Origin: Lineus longissimus
Lineage: Eukaryota; Nemertea; Pilidiophora; Heteronemertea; Lineidae
Assembly: GCF_910592395.1 (NCBI RefSeq)
Contig: NC_088319.1
Span: 16,680,001-16,744,000, forward strand
Direction: 5' to 3'
Length of the DNA: 64,000 bases
Shown piece after piece: positions 11,131 to 24,209 of this stretch. Position 1 is the stretch's first letter. Every line of letters begins with the position of its first letter. Below the pieces are notes generated by a model. That model worked only from the letters and a program-made list of their open reading frames with translations, did not search any database and had not been told where the DNA came from. The position numbers were made by a program, and so were the translations under genes.

Positions 11131-14100
11131 CATATGGAGGCGAAGAAGGATTGTCAGTCCCACTAAAAAGTCCGCTGACCTCCATTCGTCTGCCATTATT
11201 CAGATAGTATTGCCCGGTCCGGTGTCGAAATCCGCGGGTCAGACTCCGGATGACTAGCCATGCACTTCCATCACCTCGGTCAAGATGCCCCACGGACACT
11301 CGAACCACTCGGGACGACTTGGAATAAATTCGGTGCGAAATCGATCCGAGTGGTCGACGCGGAGGCTAATAATAACTGAAGTGTGTGTCCATTCCGCGAT
11401 CTTAGGGGTGAGGTCAACAGATTGTTGGGCAAAGTGATACTGCTCATTCTCAGAGCTTTGGAGACATGGTCCAACGTGGTCTAGAAATGATCCATTCCTT
11501 CCCAGTTCTGATTGCTACAAATAATTTCTCTTGGAGTAGGCCTAATGTCCTCAATATCCTTTCGTGCTATATGTTGTTCACAAAATCACACAGCGACTTG
11601 ACCTGATAGGATGAAATGGGCTGGCCATTCTTTTAGCAAATCGGTCAACAACCATTCCAGTAAAAGCCATCGATGGTGTTTGCTTGCTATTTCCTTTTCG
11701 ATATTACAAACAGTTAGCTGACGCCATTGCAAACATGGTGGCCAGTTTTCTGTTGGTTTTGATGAAATATGATATTCTGGTGACACAGAGAATGCTCGTA
11801 CCAACAATGGATTGCAAAACCGGCATTAAAATGGATGAAATAGGTATGAATTGGATGGTTGGGTTGAATGTCCCTTTCATTTTCTAACTGATATGGACAT
11901 CACATGTGATGTATGTAGGTCTTAGTTTCCCCATCAACACCGACACCAATAATAAAAATGGCGCCAAATGAAAACAAAAACGTCATCAACACCACATCAA
12001 ATGCCATTTGCGTAATATGTAAAAAGAAATGATGATATTACGGTGCTTTGGGATTTATGATGGCTCCAGCCTACCGCATTGGGCCGTTAGCGTCACACCG
12101 ACCATCGTTCATTAAAAACCTTCATAATAACTCATCTTTCAGGAATGGTCAATATTGACTCGGTCTTCTTGGCGGCCAACGGAAATATGTCCATGGAAAC
12201 AATAAAATATGAAGTAATCTGTTGGATATGGATAAGTTAGAGAACAAAGGACAAAGTGGCAACTGTTCGAACCCACGTCACTTGGCTCATACGTCGGAAA
12301 CACTAAGCGTACGCTATCACGCTACGGCATGGTATGTCATACTCTGCCAACCGAGCTTTCATCACCAAGAATTTCGCTGAAAAGCTACATTGCAAAAGAA
12401 CTGTCACACACCATTCGAGGGAGACGCATCTTCCACGCAGCCGGGATCTAGCTGAGACGCCAACCAGTCCCGATTCGTTCGTCGCCAAGTATGCTACTGT
12501 GAGGCTCCGGGGGCAAAAAACGTCAAACCCATCGAGAAAGATTATCGAAGAAGCAATTTGTCTAAAAGCAGTGCAATGAATCCGCAATCAATGAGGACAA
12601 GGAAGATGCCATTGCTTGAGGCGATAACATAAATGATGTTATAGCTTTCCTCGCTCCAGCCTTGTAGTCACCACGGGAGCTGGCTCGGAGAGACTATACC
12701 TCAAGCTGCGGTGGCTTAATTCGGTGCGACCTTTTTGCCATGTGAAGTGATGAGGTTTGTTGAGGATATCTTCAAGGACGTCTTGACTAAAATGTTTCGA
12801 AAAACTCATAGCAGTGGACTCGGGCGTAAACAATCTTACTGAAGGAGATGTTGCTTACTTTAGCTGACGCTGACATTCGTCTCTGGTGCCAGTTGAGAAG
12901 GACTTAGTTAAGTCACTAACTCAGTGTGATATGTCGGACAAGGTCAGAACGCCAAGACGGTTTCAACAACGTTGAACCGTATGTACTGTCATTTTGATCT
13001 GGACAGATGAAACAATCTGCAATCTTTTTTTAATGCCACCTCATCCGAAAAGCGAACCTGCGAATCGGATTGTTTTCCATGATTTCTTCTACCCTGGCGC
13101 CAAATATGACATTAGTATGAATAAATAATGGCTTCCCCGCGTTAAGTTCCCCAGCTCAGACCCGTGCCAAGAGATGATGAACGGCCATGATGCATCTGAC
13201 CCTATAAGCCGGACACCGTGCCGTCTTACCCGCGATAAATACAAACAGACAATGCCAAAAGAACTCACTGATGATAATGGTGTGAGCGGCAATAATCCGG
13301 ATTGACTTGCTTTTTCCATTTGTTTCTTCCTCAGTGACGAGGTGGTGAAATGGTAAAGAAGAGCGATGGCTTAGTAGAGGGACAACCTGGCGTCTTGGAC
13401 GATGGATCTAGTACTATTGCCTCCGTTTGCTACAATAAAAGATTTGAGAGCAGATGGATGGTCCTTCGCAAACTGTGATGCGTTTTTTTGTACCTTTGCT
13501 TATTGTTGATTAGCGTTACAGACGTGGGTAAAAAAGTTAGAAAGTGGTAGCAAAAAGCTTTGCACTGTAGGTGCTTTAACAGCAACATCTACGCTGTACC
13601 AAACAACCCCATCAAGTTGTGTTCGTTTCAACAAAGCTTCGACAGATTCCCATGAACGATATTTCACACCAAAATGGTTAGCAGAAAAAGCTTTCACTCT
13701 CAGGTCATTAGGTGACTGCTGTAAGCGTGGTCACGCTAGCAGCGCAGACGATGAGCCCGTCCCGGAGATTTCGTTCAATATATGACAGGACCTCGCCCGG
13801 GTGTCACCTAACGATCATGATACCCTACCGAGCGTTCCATGAGCTCGCATGACAAGTTTGAACAGCCATGCCAAATAGCACCATCGCGTCATTAACATTC
13901 AAATTATGCTAAATCGCTGTGGGGTGCGGCCATCTTGAATGATGATGGCAGGAGGGGTCGGCCATTTTGAATATTGGTTGATAGAATATTGTAGACTGCC
14001 CTCAATGGCGACCTCAGTGACCTGTGCATATCAGGTTCCCTGCCCGTGAAAAAACTATGAATACAAAAACAAACATTTTTGAGATCCCTGTATCCGACAC

Positions 14101-17100
14101 CAACTCAGCAACCCCGGGTGGCCACCATTTTGAATGCGTCTGCATCAAATGTTTTGACCCCGCCACCAGAGGCCACTGACAACAATTTTAGTTTCCGGTC
14201 CTTAACGATGCGTACAAACAAAACGCCCAAACTTTTTCAAGATGATTGAATAAAAAGTTGTGGTACCACAGGGTATGCTAGGTGGAAGGCTATATTTCTA
14301 TCGGTGCTGTCCAGAGGATGTGCTGCCCAATTAGAGTGGTCCCAACGGAGGGATGTTGCAAATAATGGTGATGCATTTGGATATTGAAAGGAAGAAAACG
14401 ATTTAAGATAGTTCTACCTCATTTTTTAACAATGAACCTAAATGATTCCCCATTGCAGACCACATCTTCTGCCACGAGTCCTCAAGGTTGAACGAGATAG
14501 TAGGGGCTCGGATGTGGGTCAAATTCACTTGCAACCAACAGCTGTTGGAATAACCACTGACCAACACATTCGGCAAAAAAGGAAGAAGGAAGCCACAAAC
14601 AATACTGGAGAATCTGACTTCGGCACTTTCAAACTAAACCCAAGATGACGAGGAAAGAGCGAAGACTTGCCACGGCACTGCACATACTGCTTTCTTCTTC
14701 CAAACACCGAGTGTGTCCAAGAGGAAAACATCGGTTCTCTCGTCGAACCTCCCAGGGGCAAATAATGGGAAAGCAGTCCCCAGGCAACTACCAAAGTAAC
14801 TTTCTGCCCTGGGGCAAGACAAAGCGGGGACTGTCTCCTCGCTTGTAGGTATTCCCTAAGCTGTGCCTGAACTGGCTGACCAGGAGGGGATGACTCTTCT
14901 CCTCGCAGGCAGTCACCGCGGGAGAGTTCGGCGCTTTGGTGGATAACCCCGAAGCCTCAGCAAGGATTGGTCGAAGTCGTCTCGTCCGCCTCGAGGCGCG
15001 ACCACGGGTCCAGTGGATACTGATGGGATTCTATAGCTGCCAGGGGGCGGGTTTCATATTTTTATCCGATATGTTATACAATTTTCGATTCGGTGCACCC
15101 TTGGCGTTGCTTTCATACCTGTTGATGCCCATCACCAGCTAACCTCATCAAATGTCCCCCACTTCTCCAGTAACGGCACCTAAATAATTTACCCTAATGT
15201 ACAACGGAATGAGGCGAAGTACCTATAAATTAATTACACCACAGTCTTCAGCCTCCCTTGTAGATAATAAAGAGGTCTTTTATATCTGGAGAAGCATCAA
15301 AATATTTTGCGCTGGTTGCGAACCACCTTAAAAATTCATCTGAAAGAGAGTGATTTCTACGCCAAGACAACTATTTTGGGAGTACACGGGATGAATGGCT
15401 TATCCAGCAGATTAAGAGTACATCCGAGTTGACATTATGTGACTTGGGTCTGGATATTTATAGCATTTCTTTTGTTTATGATACCTAAATTCCATTCGTG
15501 TTTATTTGTTACCACCAAGGTGATATCGATCATAGATGGAAGTATTGGTATATGCTTCAGCATGTTGTTCTTTATCGTTCGTTCTTACGTTTCCAATGTA
15601 CATTATCACTTCCATTTTATTGGAATCTGGTGCACGTTTAACCAATGGAGAATATATTTCCCACCAGTCCCAGTATGTTACCAATTGCTCCACATCATCA
15701 CACCTTGGACCCATAGCGCTCTAATGAAATCTACCGTGGCATACCCACAACAAATTTTCACGCTTCAAGCTGATCGCTGTGGGTCGGCGACGGAAAATTA
15801 ATCGCGGAATTTATAAACGTCCATGAATTTATCATGACAGTTTAAAATGATGGATCACGGGATATGCTATTCCGTGGGGAACGGTAATGAAACCCCCGTA
15901 GATATCATGATTGCCTGAATGGCTTGAGATGATCCAGTGTTAACCCTTTACTTCGTGTTCGAGGTTAATTCGGCCAGAGGGAGGGTTGTTTGACCAGGAG
16001 AGCAAACCACCTTAAATCTCGTTTGGTTTTGGTAATCAAAGCTGTCTCGGTCTTATAGTAATCCTTGAAGCTGCTTTTAAAGGTTCAGTGTATCAAAAAC
16101 AAACCATGGAGTTGTTCGTGGAAAACCTCTACGGGTTTTTCATCAAGTTTCCCATAACTTTCAGTTCACATAACATTCATCCGAGAGACACGAGTTGGTT
16201 GCCCAATGTCGTCGGAATCATCGGCCACGACAAAACTGCAACGATTTGCACTGTCACCAAGAGGGACCCGAAATACAAAAACATGACGTTTGCGATGTTA
16301 TTGTTGTTTCACCCAGCAGATAGACACAATTCTCAAGTCAATTATTCCCCACAACCAACCAGTCGCGGGTAATTAACGAAAAACGAAGAGAAGATGAATC
16401 TATAGCCTAATTGGTGAAGACACACGGTATAATTAGAAGACTGTTTAGTGGGAGGCGACACAAGGGGAATTGCTTGCTTCTTCGGCAAGAGGAGACAGAC
16501 ACGTGCGAATGCTTTGATAATGGTATCACCTCCCCAAAACAGAGCTTGGGATGTGGCCTTGAATGCCTTTTCAGCTCAGTCGAAGAAGTCCTCCCTGGGC
16601 AGCCGGTGTCATAGATGACCGGCTGAAAGAGCATTGGTCAGGCCTACCCTTCAGTAACTCGAGCTCACTCCCTGACCGTGGTGTGGTAGCAGGTATCAGA
16701 ACCTTCCATTCCTTTTATTTAACTAAATGCCAAAGACGAACTGCAGATAAATCAAGAAACGAAGAATTTCTTCTGGCAGCAAGGATCACTGGTACCTCTA
16801 AGCACGACTTCAGCAGACTCTGGTATCAATTCTTCAACTTTCTTACATTATTTCTGGAGTAATTAATTGTCCCTTGAGACAGTCCCACAATGAAGCATTC
16901 AATATCGGTTTCCTGCCGAGCAGATGGGGCCTTGGGTTTCATTTAGGAGAACATGGCCAGACCATGTTCAGCAAAATTACTTTATCAAACGCCAAAATCG
17001 ATTTGATTTCCCAACAATTCTGCTCGTCATTGGTAATTTTTAATCTTCATTTTTTACACGACAACAAGCAGTGTTCAATTGAAATATTCAAGGGCAAGTG

Positions 17101-19691
17101 AAGCTCCACACAATTTTCAATACAACACCGATTTTCAATATTCTACTGAAAACAGACAAAATAGTTTTAACTGGGGAGGTGTTTTGTTCTGTTTTCGGCA
17201 ATGAACATATTGGATGCAGGGTGGGTGATACGCCACGAATAATAATGTCAGGATCGATAGCTTTCCCAATAAAGCTAATTCCAGAAGCCAGCTTTGTTTG
17301 GATTGCTTTAAAAAATTGTTGTAGTGAGCCAATACATCCCAAACATTTGAACTTCAACATACATGTAGCTCAATTAGCTCTCACAGCTTAACCTTATAAT
17401 AATGGTGAGGATGACAATCGTCACCGTCCTGTGTCAACCATCTTCGCGTGACCACGTGACTTGCACGTGACGGGACGCTGTGTGGTCCAGAGTGACATTG
17501 TAATATGCCAGAGGTGTCAATAATGGGGAGGAGGGATGGCAGTAATAGGGTCCATTGTCTCCTGATCTCATGAATCGGCGATGGTTATGGGAGACAAAAG
17601 AAATGAGTTGGGAGTGTGGGTTTGTGGGTTGTCATCATGTTTTAGTGACTGTCTCATTGGCTTTGGTGTAGAGACCAGAGTTGATGCGGTGTCGATGGGA
17701 CGGTCCATTGAAGCTAATGGAAGAACAAGTCAATAGTGCTTCAGCTTCTTCAATAAGTCGCCTGTCCTACAGAGTTTCACCAGAGTGATGTACTTTGGCG
17801 ACAAAATGTCATAATTTTCTTTCTTTTCGTGATCTACACTGCATTGCAGTTGTAAAGAACTTCATTCAAAGATCACGTGGATTTAAGCCATTGTTAATAG
17901 TTGTCGTCGAACGCTTAGAAGAAGAAAATCAAGGCATAAAGATGATTCATATCCCCATACAAATACAAATCGCTACAAAACACTAATTTGCCACAGTAAC
18001 TGTTAATTACCATCACTGCGTACGCGATAGTTTGCTGCAAATTCAATTCCATTCAATAATCATTGTCCTAGCGCAAGAAAGGTGATACCACATATCGTAT
18101 TCCTTGAATGGGGTGAGCAGGATATTGGAAATGTTATCAAACTCAACAAGAACCGGAATCTGGTATAAATCTCCTTTGTAATGTACATCAGATTTAGCTC
18201 ATCTTAAGTTGGACTTAATTTTACAAAGCATATCACCAAAGATCACTAGAACACCTTTTCTCCCGCAAGCCTTCTGATGAAATAAAGAAAACTATACCCA
18301 TTTTTTAATAATCAGAGTAAAATTTGTATTAATCATCCATAATATCGGTCTGCTTGCAATCCACGCTGACCCTGAAACCTAAAGCCTTTCTTCATCATGT
18401 AATTAATCAGTAATTAAGAAAAGTTCCTCGTCGGCATCAGAATTGATTGAATCAGAGAACAATGGACCATTGTGCTTCCTTGTGAAACTGATATCAATAT
18501 TCAAGAAATAAAATCATATTTTCCTTTGTTGAAAGATTTTAAGCACTTTTTAATTTCTTATTATTGAATAGGAACAGCATGAATTCCTGTCACTGTTTTG
18601 TCATCGAATTATAGAAGTATAAGATTATTTTTTGTTATGAAGACACGGGGACTTTGGCGACCTTGGTGGATAAGTTACAAATGGAACGTATCGAACACTG
18701 GACCACTTTGGTTTTAATCCGAATGAAGCCCTCGTGTAGGAATACTAGCCAGACTAATCAAGAAATTTGAACTTGTTCATTTGGGCTGCAGACGACGAAC
18801 GTAAATACTGGTAATGCATCCTCGTCCCCATGACTCAATCTTAATGCTTCGAACATTAGTACGATACGTCTTGAATCATAAAGTTTTTGTGAAATCAAAG
18901 ATGAGGTCGACGACCATATCCACTTGTCGGGCGTTTGTGTTTGTCATATCAAAAACAGTCAGTACAAATCCTAGCAACGAGGTTTGGGATCATCTGCAGC
19001 CCATAATGATTAGTCATGTCAGATACCCTCTAACCGAGGGGTATTGGTTTCAGGGCCAGAAAGGGCAGGAAATTAATCCCTTAAAGCCCTTGAGGAATTC
19101 ACTGGACATATGATTCGCTTGAGATTATTGCTTCTGATCGATCAGTGATGCTGAAATTCACACACCGGATCAATGCGCTCGCCAACTTTCGAGAGAGGCA
19201 ACATTCTAAAACGAGGCGACATTCGCCTTCACGATACACCAGCCAAATCTCAATTAAAGCTTAGCTGAACATGGACCACCCGATTAGCGACCCCTGCGGC
19301 TGAAATTAGCATCTTTAGGCCCAATTACTGATATTAAGCGACGACTCTTTGGCCCCCTCCCACGATTCATACGGCCCTTGGGTCATTATAAACCGGCGTG
19401 GTAAATTCTTCCCTCGCTCAATTTTATTACCTAAAGACCCTAAATATAGTTCTGTTTTCAATAGGAGGATGGAAGATAATGCTCAGATTTTTTATGAACA
19501 TTGTAGTGCAGCCTCTCCAATGGTGAATACAATTTGTTGACTGAAATAACTCTTGCTTCTTTGACCCTTTACGATTACACTAGCTGTAACAGTGTTACAG
19601 CACAGGTTTTCCAAGCCATGATGTACCTTATGATAGTACAATAATGAAATCAAACTTGTGACTAAGCTTCGAGGAAACGGAAGCCACTTAC
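11131..19691. other. Long stretch without a supported gene
   Basis: Frames at 11117-11474, 12303-12587, 14645-14848 and 15439-15801 were inspected. They either start without ATG, lack splice signals, or have composition expected from base bias. No tRNA, rRNA or transposon ends were seen. A recurring GGCCATTTTGAAT motif is listed separately. Confidence 0.45.
13928..14135. repeat. Three copies of a GGCCAT(C/T)TTGAAT motif
   Basis: Near-identical words begin at 13928, 13960 and 14120, the last with a 3-base insertion (GGCCACCATTTTGAAT). They are more clustered than expected by chance. They may be remnants of a short repeat family or a protein-binding motif. Confidence 0.4.
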
Positions 19692-19915
19692 ATGACTTGA
19701 TGGCGCCGAAGCACCAACGCCAGGAGCTCCCAACATGCGACCAGCGACACAAGCCCCTCTTCAGGCCAGTCAATTAGGTTATTGCGAATATCTAGCATTC
19801 TTTCCCCCAAAGAATCCTTCAGACCCACGTCCAATCCGATATATTGCATTCCGAGGATACGTAACATGCGTGAGGGACAGGGGTCATTCATGGCTGCTAC
19901 TTGAGGCGAGGAATG
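19692..19915 (-). CDS. Candidate internal exon, leucine-rich-repeat-like
   Basis: On the minus strand the tract CTTGCTCTCACCTTGTAG is a good acceptor, and its TAG is also the in-frame stop bounding the open frame. The frame runs 74 codons plus two bases to a strong donor, CAT followed by GTAAGTGG. Two segments match the LRR pattern LxxLxLxxNxL: LRILGMQ near the start and MLDIRNNLIDWPEEGLVSL in the middle. A third leucine cluster, ELLALVL, follows, with a spacing of 20 to 23 residues. An in-frame ATG (19889-19891) in GCAGCCATGA context could make it a first exon instead. I found no neighbouring exon, and LRR-like spacing can arise by chance in leucine-rich frames. Confidence 0.35.
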
Positions 19916-22459
19916 CTACAAGGTGAGAGCAAGCCCACCCTGAGACACCATTGGAAGACTACTTGAGTTTGATGAGGGGACAGACTTTGTCAACATTGTC
20001 AACAAGTGTAGAGTTTGAAGTTCAAATGAGTTTCGTGGTTGTAACTATTTTTATCAGAAATTGTTTAATCGATTAAACAAGGTTTAGGTCACGTCGGAAA
20101 TGATATTGAGGGTTCCCAAAAGGAAACCATGACGAAATACGGTAGCATCAACGAGCAATATCCTGACACCAAATGTCAACTCTACAAAGTGCTCTCGGAA
20201 GGCAACTCGTTCAGTACATGTTTATGGTAATCATTGGGCTGAAGCCTTTTGGCTGGTGGCTGGTACCGGTTTGGCCCAATGATGCTCATAGAATGATGCA
20301 TTCTTCAGTTTCCGAGCAGATTCTATTTAGTTCTCTGCGCAGACTTTAAGTATTTGTAGACTTTAAGTATTTGTCAACTACATGTGTCATCCCGAGGTGA
20401 ACATGCTGATTCTTAAAGAAAATGGGCTAACTTTCGCTGGACGTCGTCACTTTGTAAATTGATCTCCAGGCTTTCGATGTATCTAGGGTCCAGGGAGGAT
20501 TAAATAAGGCTCATTGGATTAGTAACGGGTAATTGACTAAAAAACGGGTGATTAGTGGACTAATCGCTCTAGCGTCACGGCTGGTTAGTAATTGCTTCGG
20601 CGTCGATGGGACGGGCTGCTCTAAAAGCGGCATACAGACTTTCTTAATAACCCAATGTTACATTCGAGTCGAAAGTGTCTCGCGGATTTCCTCTAGGAAC
20701 CGTACACCTCTCGTGACCTTTCACCACCATTAGCCAACCAATAATTCCTCTTTATCGCCAACTGCAATAAAACCATCACCTGTTACAACCTCACTTGTCA
20801 CTACAAAGTGATTTCTGACCAAACCCCCACCCTCCCAGAATATAAATGATACTTTTTATACCATTACAAACATCACACACCGTTTTATTACCGCATTTAT
20901 TTTGCTTTTACTTCCCGATCTCGTGATATGCTTCCCGGTTTGGCTCTGTCGTCGTCTATCTGGCGTTTAAATAGCGTTATCTTATTGTAGCTTTATCTCA
21001 CTCGTGTATGTACAGCTCTAATGGATTATTAGTGGAGTGGTCCATGGGTCCTAATATATCACTCAGCTTCAATTGGTAACGGCGCCTTTGGTAAATTTTG
21101 CTCTATAACATTCCACCAATTCTCAATTGCGACTTAGGCAATTTGATTTAAGAAAGCCATGACTTAGGCATATCAAAGGCAAATGGCCTGTGGTTTTACG
21201 TCAAAGTAGCATCTATCACTACGATTTGGCCTTATTACAGTTCACTCAAGCTACCAATTGCTGTTTCTGGCTGCCATGTTGCTTGATGTAAAACTGCCAG
21301 GAATCGATCAAAAAGAAGCCAATAGATTCCGCTACTTGGAGTCTCAACCACCCATCCATCAGCATCCTTGAACCTCTTGGCACTATATCACATCCTCCAC
21401 AGGCCTATCGCATCCCACTTCAACCCATCGTGGCTAAATCCTATCCGTTATTCTCATCCCACTTGAACCACCCGGGGATATATAAGATACGACTTGTTGG
21501 CTTCGATTTTCTTCTCTCCTATTTGCATTCATTCATATGCATGAATTTCATCAATACTTGTCGTCTGCTTAACTGATCATCCAACCTCGCTCCCGAAGAG
21601 TTTATATAATACTTGAGAGTCAGAGCCATAAGGTATGGTATACCTCAGGAACGAGGATCCAGAAAATTTCAGACATGGAGTGATGTCTCGAGATCGGAAG
21701 TAGTTGCCTTTGCCCGCCAGGATGTTTAACGGAAGTTGTTATCACGAGACAAAAGAAGCTGCCGCTATTTAGACATCCCGCGGCAAATATGCAGATTAGG
21801 TCATTTGCGGTGCTTTGAGTTGGTAAGTGGTGGATCTTCATCCTTCTGGGAGAATGAATTCACGGATTGTCTCCTGCTTGTTGAGGGTTCTTGAACTCAC
21901 AACTCGGAAGCAACAGGCAAAAGGAATTCGATGGCATAGAAAAGATTCTGCGCATTCGAAATATGCATCAAGAACGTATTTACAGTTCTCCGTCAACAGC
22001 AATATCTTCGATCATGGAGAAGTTCAAGTTGTCATTCGAGCGAGCGAGAATTCGTACGTACCCCTTTCATAGGCACTCATGATTGCCTCGAAATTGAGGG
22101 CAAATGTATAAGTATGAGTTATTACTGACCGGTCAGACTGCAAATGCCAAGTGATTTGTCACTTGATATATCGTTATAGTCCTTAATAGTACGAGTAAAC
22201 AATATACGGCTAATTGTTTCATATGATTATTTATAATTGGTGCGGCTCATTGATGTTAATGACCAAAACATGTGGGAATAAGGACTAAGCGTTGCCGACA
22301 ATGGTCTCTTGAATGACAGGTCCAGTATCGGTGAATGCATTGATTAATGGTATCGCATGAGAGTGGAGCAGCTCCAACTTTCAGACCTCAATTAAGATAC
22401 ACAACGTACATTGTACTTCCTATCGCAACCAGGCCCGCTTGATTCTGATATACATGTAG
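19916..22459. other. No gene recognised
   Basis: Short frames only. The 17-bp tandem pair at 20341-20374 is the only clear structure I see here. Confidence 0.45.
20341..20374. repeat. Perfect 17-bp tandem duplication
   Basis: AGACTTTAAGTATTTGT occurs twice head to tail with no mismatch, which suggests a recent duplication. Confidence 0.9.
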
Positions 22460-22790
22460 TGTGATCTGAGACAAGATCACCCAAACCTCCATACAGCTTG
22501 AAAAAAGCCTTGACTGTCACGGTTTCACATGTCCTAACTGCCTGTCAGGATCACTTGTGATGTGTTCAATCTGAAAACACATTACAAACCCAACCTCAAC
22601 AATCAAACCTCCATATCAAGTCCTCAACACAAGATCACTCAAGGGTTTGTAACGTTGTCACCCTAGGTCGTCGTTCAATCTGACACCACAACATTAAAAA
22701 CTCCACTCAATGTCACCTAAGGTCGTTGTTAAATCCTAGAGAACATTACCAAAATTTCCATTTAAGGTCACTCAATGCTGCTATGGGAAG
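22460..22790. repeat. Degenerate tandem array, period about 52 bp
   Basis: Related segments recur: AAACCTCCATA twice, and GTCACC(C)TA(A)GGTCGT(C/T)GTT twice about 52 bases apart. Each of the latter is followed by an ACATTA-containing spacer and GGTCACTCAATG-like words. The copies are strongly diverged. Confidence 0.45.
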
Positions 22791-23719
22791 TGTGACAAAT
22801 GTTAACAAGGCTGTTGCCTAACATCTGAAGACGCAAACCTCTGAGAAATCAAACATCCTAGGTTTCATTCCTTGACAAGCTTTCAAAGCAACAGCCTGGA
22901 ATTGAGGAGCAGAAGTTGACGTCTGCTGTGGGGTGATTCTTTCTTGGTTAAATGCCAATCACTGTTCTTTAGAACTGGATCTCATAGCACAAAGCGGCGG
23001 AAATCGATTCGGGTATCGCAACCATCTCGCGTAAAGCTAAATATCAAAGGCCAAGTCCACAAAGTGTGAACCGACATGGCTTCCAAGATGGCTTCCGTGT
23101 CCAGAAAACGAACTGTTTGATTGATCAAGGATCGCGGCACTGATGGCATATCTCATCCCAAAACCACGCACCCAGTGTCCTTAAAACCACATTCCCAAAG
23201 CATCTGTGTATAGTGGATGATTGATCTTGACGTCTAGGGCGAGATTTATGGATTTGCTCCCGAAGCAGACGCCACGCTGTGTTGTTTATTTATCTATGCA
23301 AATTAGTTATTCACGTCACGTAGCCGTTAAGGATAAAAACGACGGAGGACTAATGACCCGCGGAGAGAGAGAATCGTGGATGGAATGAAGCTTGATCAAC
23401 ATGTAGAGATAGTTAAAACCGTGTTAGGGTTGAAGAGGCATATCAAGTCGGGAGCCAAATTGGCCTCCTGCTATTGATAGCTTGGCTAATTCCTCGTTAA
23501 GAGTAGCTTTGCTTTGATCAACATTGGTGTGACACGAACAAGTCGAAGGCAGTGACTTTGAATGAAAGTTCATTGATCTGTCATCGATAGAACCGCCTTA
23601 TTTGCCAAGGTCTCCGGTCGCATTCGCCTGCACTAACCGTAGAGGTGTTACCTTGGGGTGGAGGCCTTGGCAGGTGAAGATGCGACAGAACCAGTCAGAC
23701 GAATTTTCGTAGAGAACGA

Positions 23720-24020
23720 TGTAGCGCATTTATTTATCAAACTTATCGAACCTGCCAAGTTAAATGACTATCAAAACGTTAAGGAATGTCCACCGGGAGA
23801 AATTGAGGGCGAAAGGCAATATCATATGCGAGCAGTGGCCAATAGGTCTAATTAAGAAAATCTGACCATGAATAGAAAAGTGATATTTTCACACATTCCT
23901 TTAGCAATCTTATTCAAGCTGCTATCGAAGCTGCCAAGTTATATTACATCTATCAAAACCGATATGAATACCGTGGGGCGAAATGATCCCAAAGGCCAAT
24001 ATCAGATGTGTTTAGGGCCA
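23720..24020. repeat. Diverged direct duplication, period 179 bp
   Basis: CTGCCAAGTTA begins matching segments at 23752 and 23931. Both continue through CTATCAAAAC, GAAAT or CGAAATG, AGGC(C)AATATCA and GGCCAA in the same order. On the plus strand each copy lies in an open frame, ending QYHM in one and QYQM in the other. The downstream frame begins with its own ATG at 23868. The frames are short and lack splice support, so I do not call a gene. Confidence 0.55.
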
Positions 24021-24209
24021 ACAATCATATACCTAACCTTGAATTTGAGACGGATCAGAGGTGATCATTTAAAATCCAAAACTCTCTTGGGAAGAATGGT
24101 CGATGGTGTTTGTATTCTGAGATCAACTATATATAAGTTTCCTTTTAGGTGTCATGGCTCAACCAACATCACACATCAACCCCTGTCTATCCTGAGTAAG
24201 GCATGTTAG

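Noticed and set aside
12250-12300. Minus-strand B-box-like GGGTTCGAAC
   Set aside because: The last bases do not fit the B box, and no A box or tRNA fold is present.
15439-15801. Hydrophobic 120-codon plus-strand frame
   Set aside because: The hydrophobicity comes from T-rich DNA giving Phe, Leu and Ile codons. It starts with GTG and has no splice sites.
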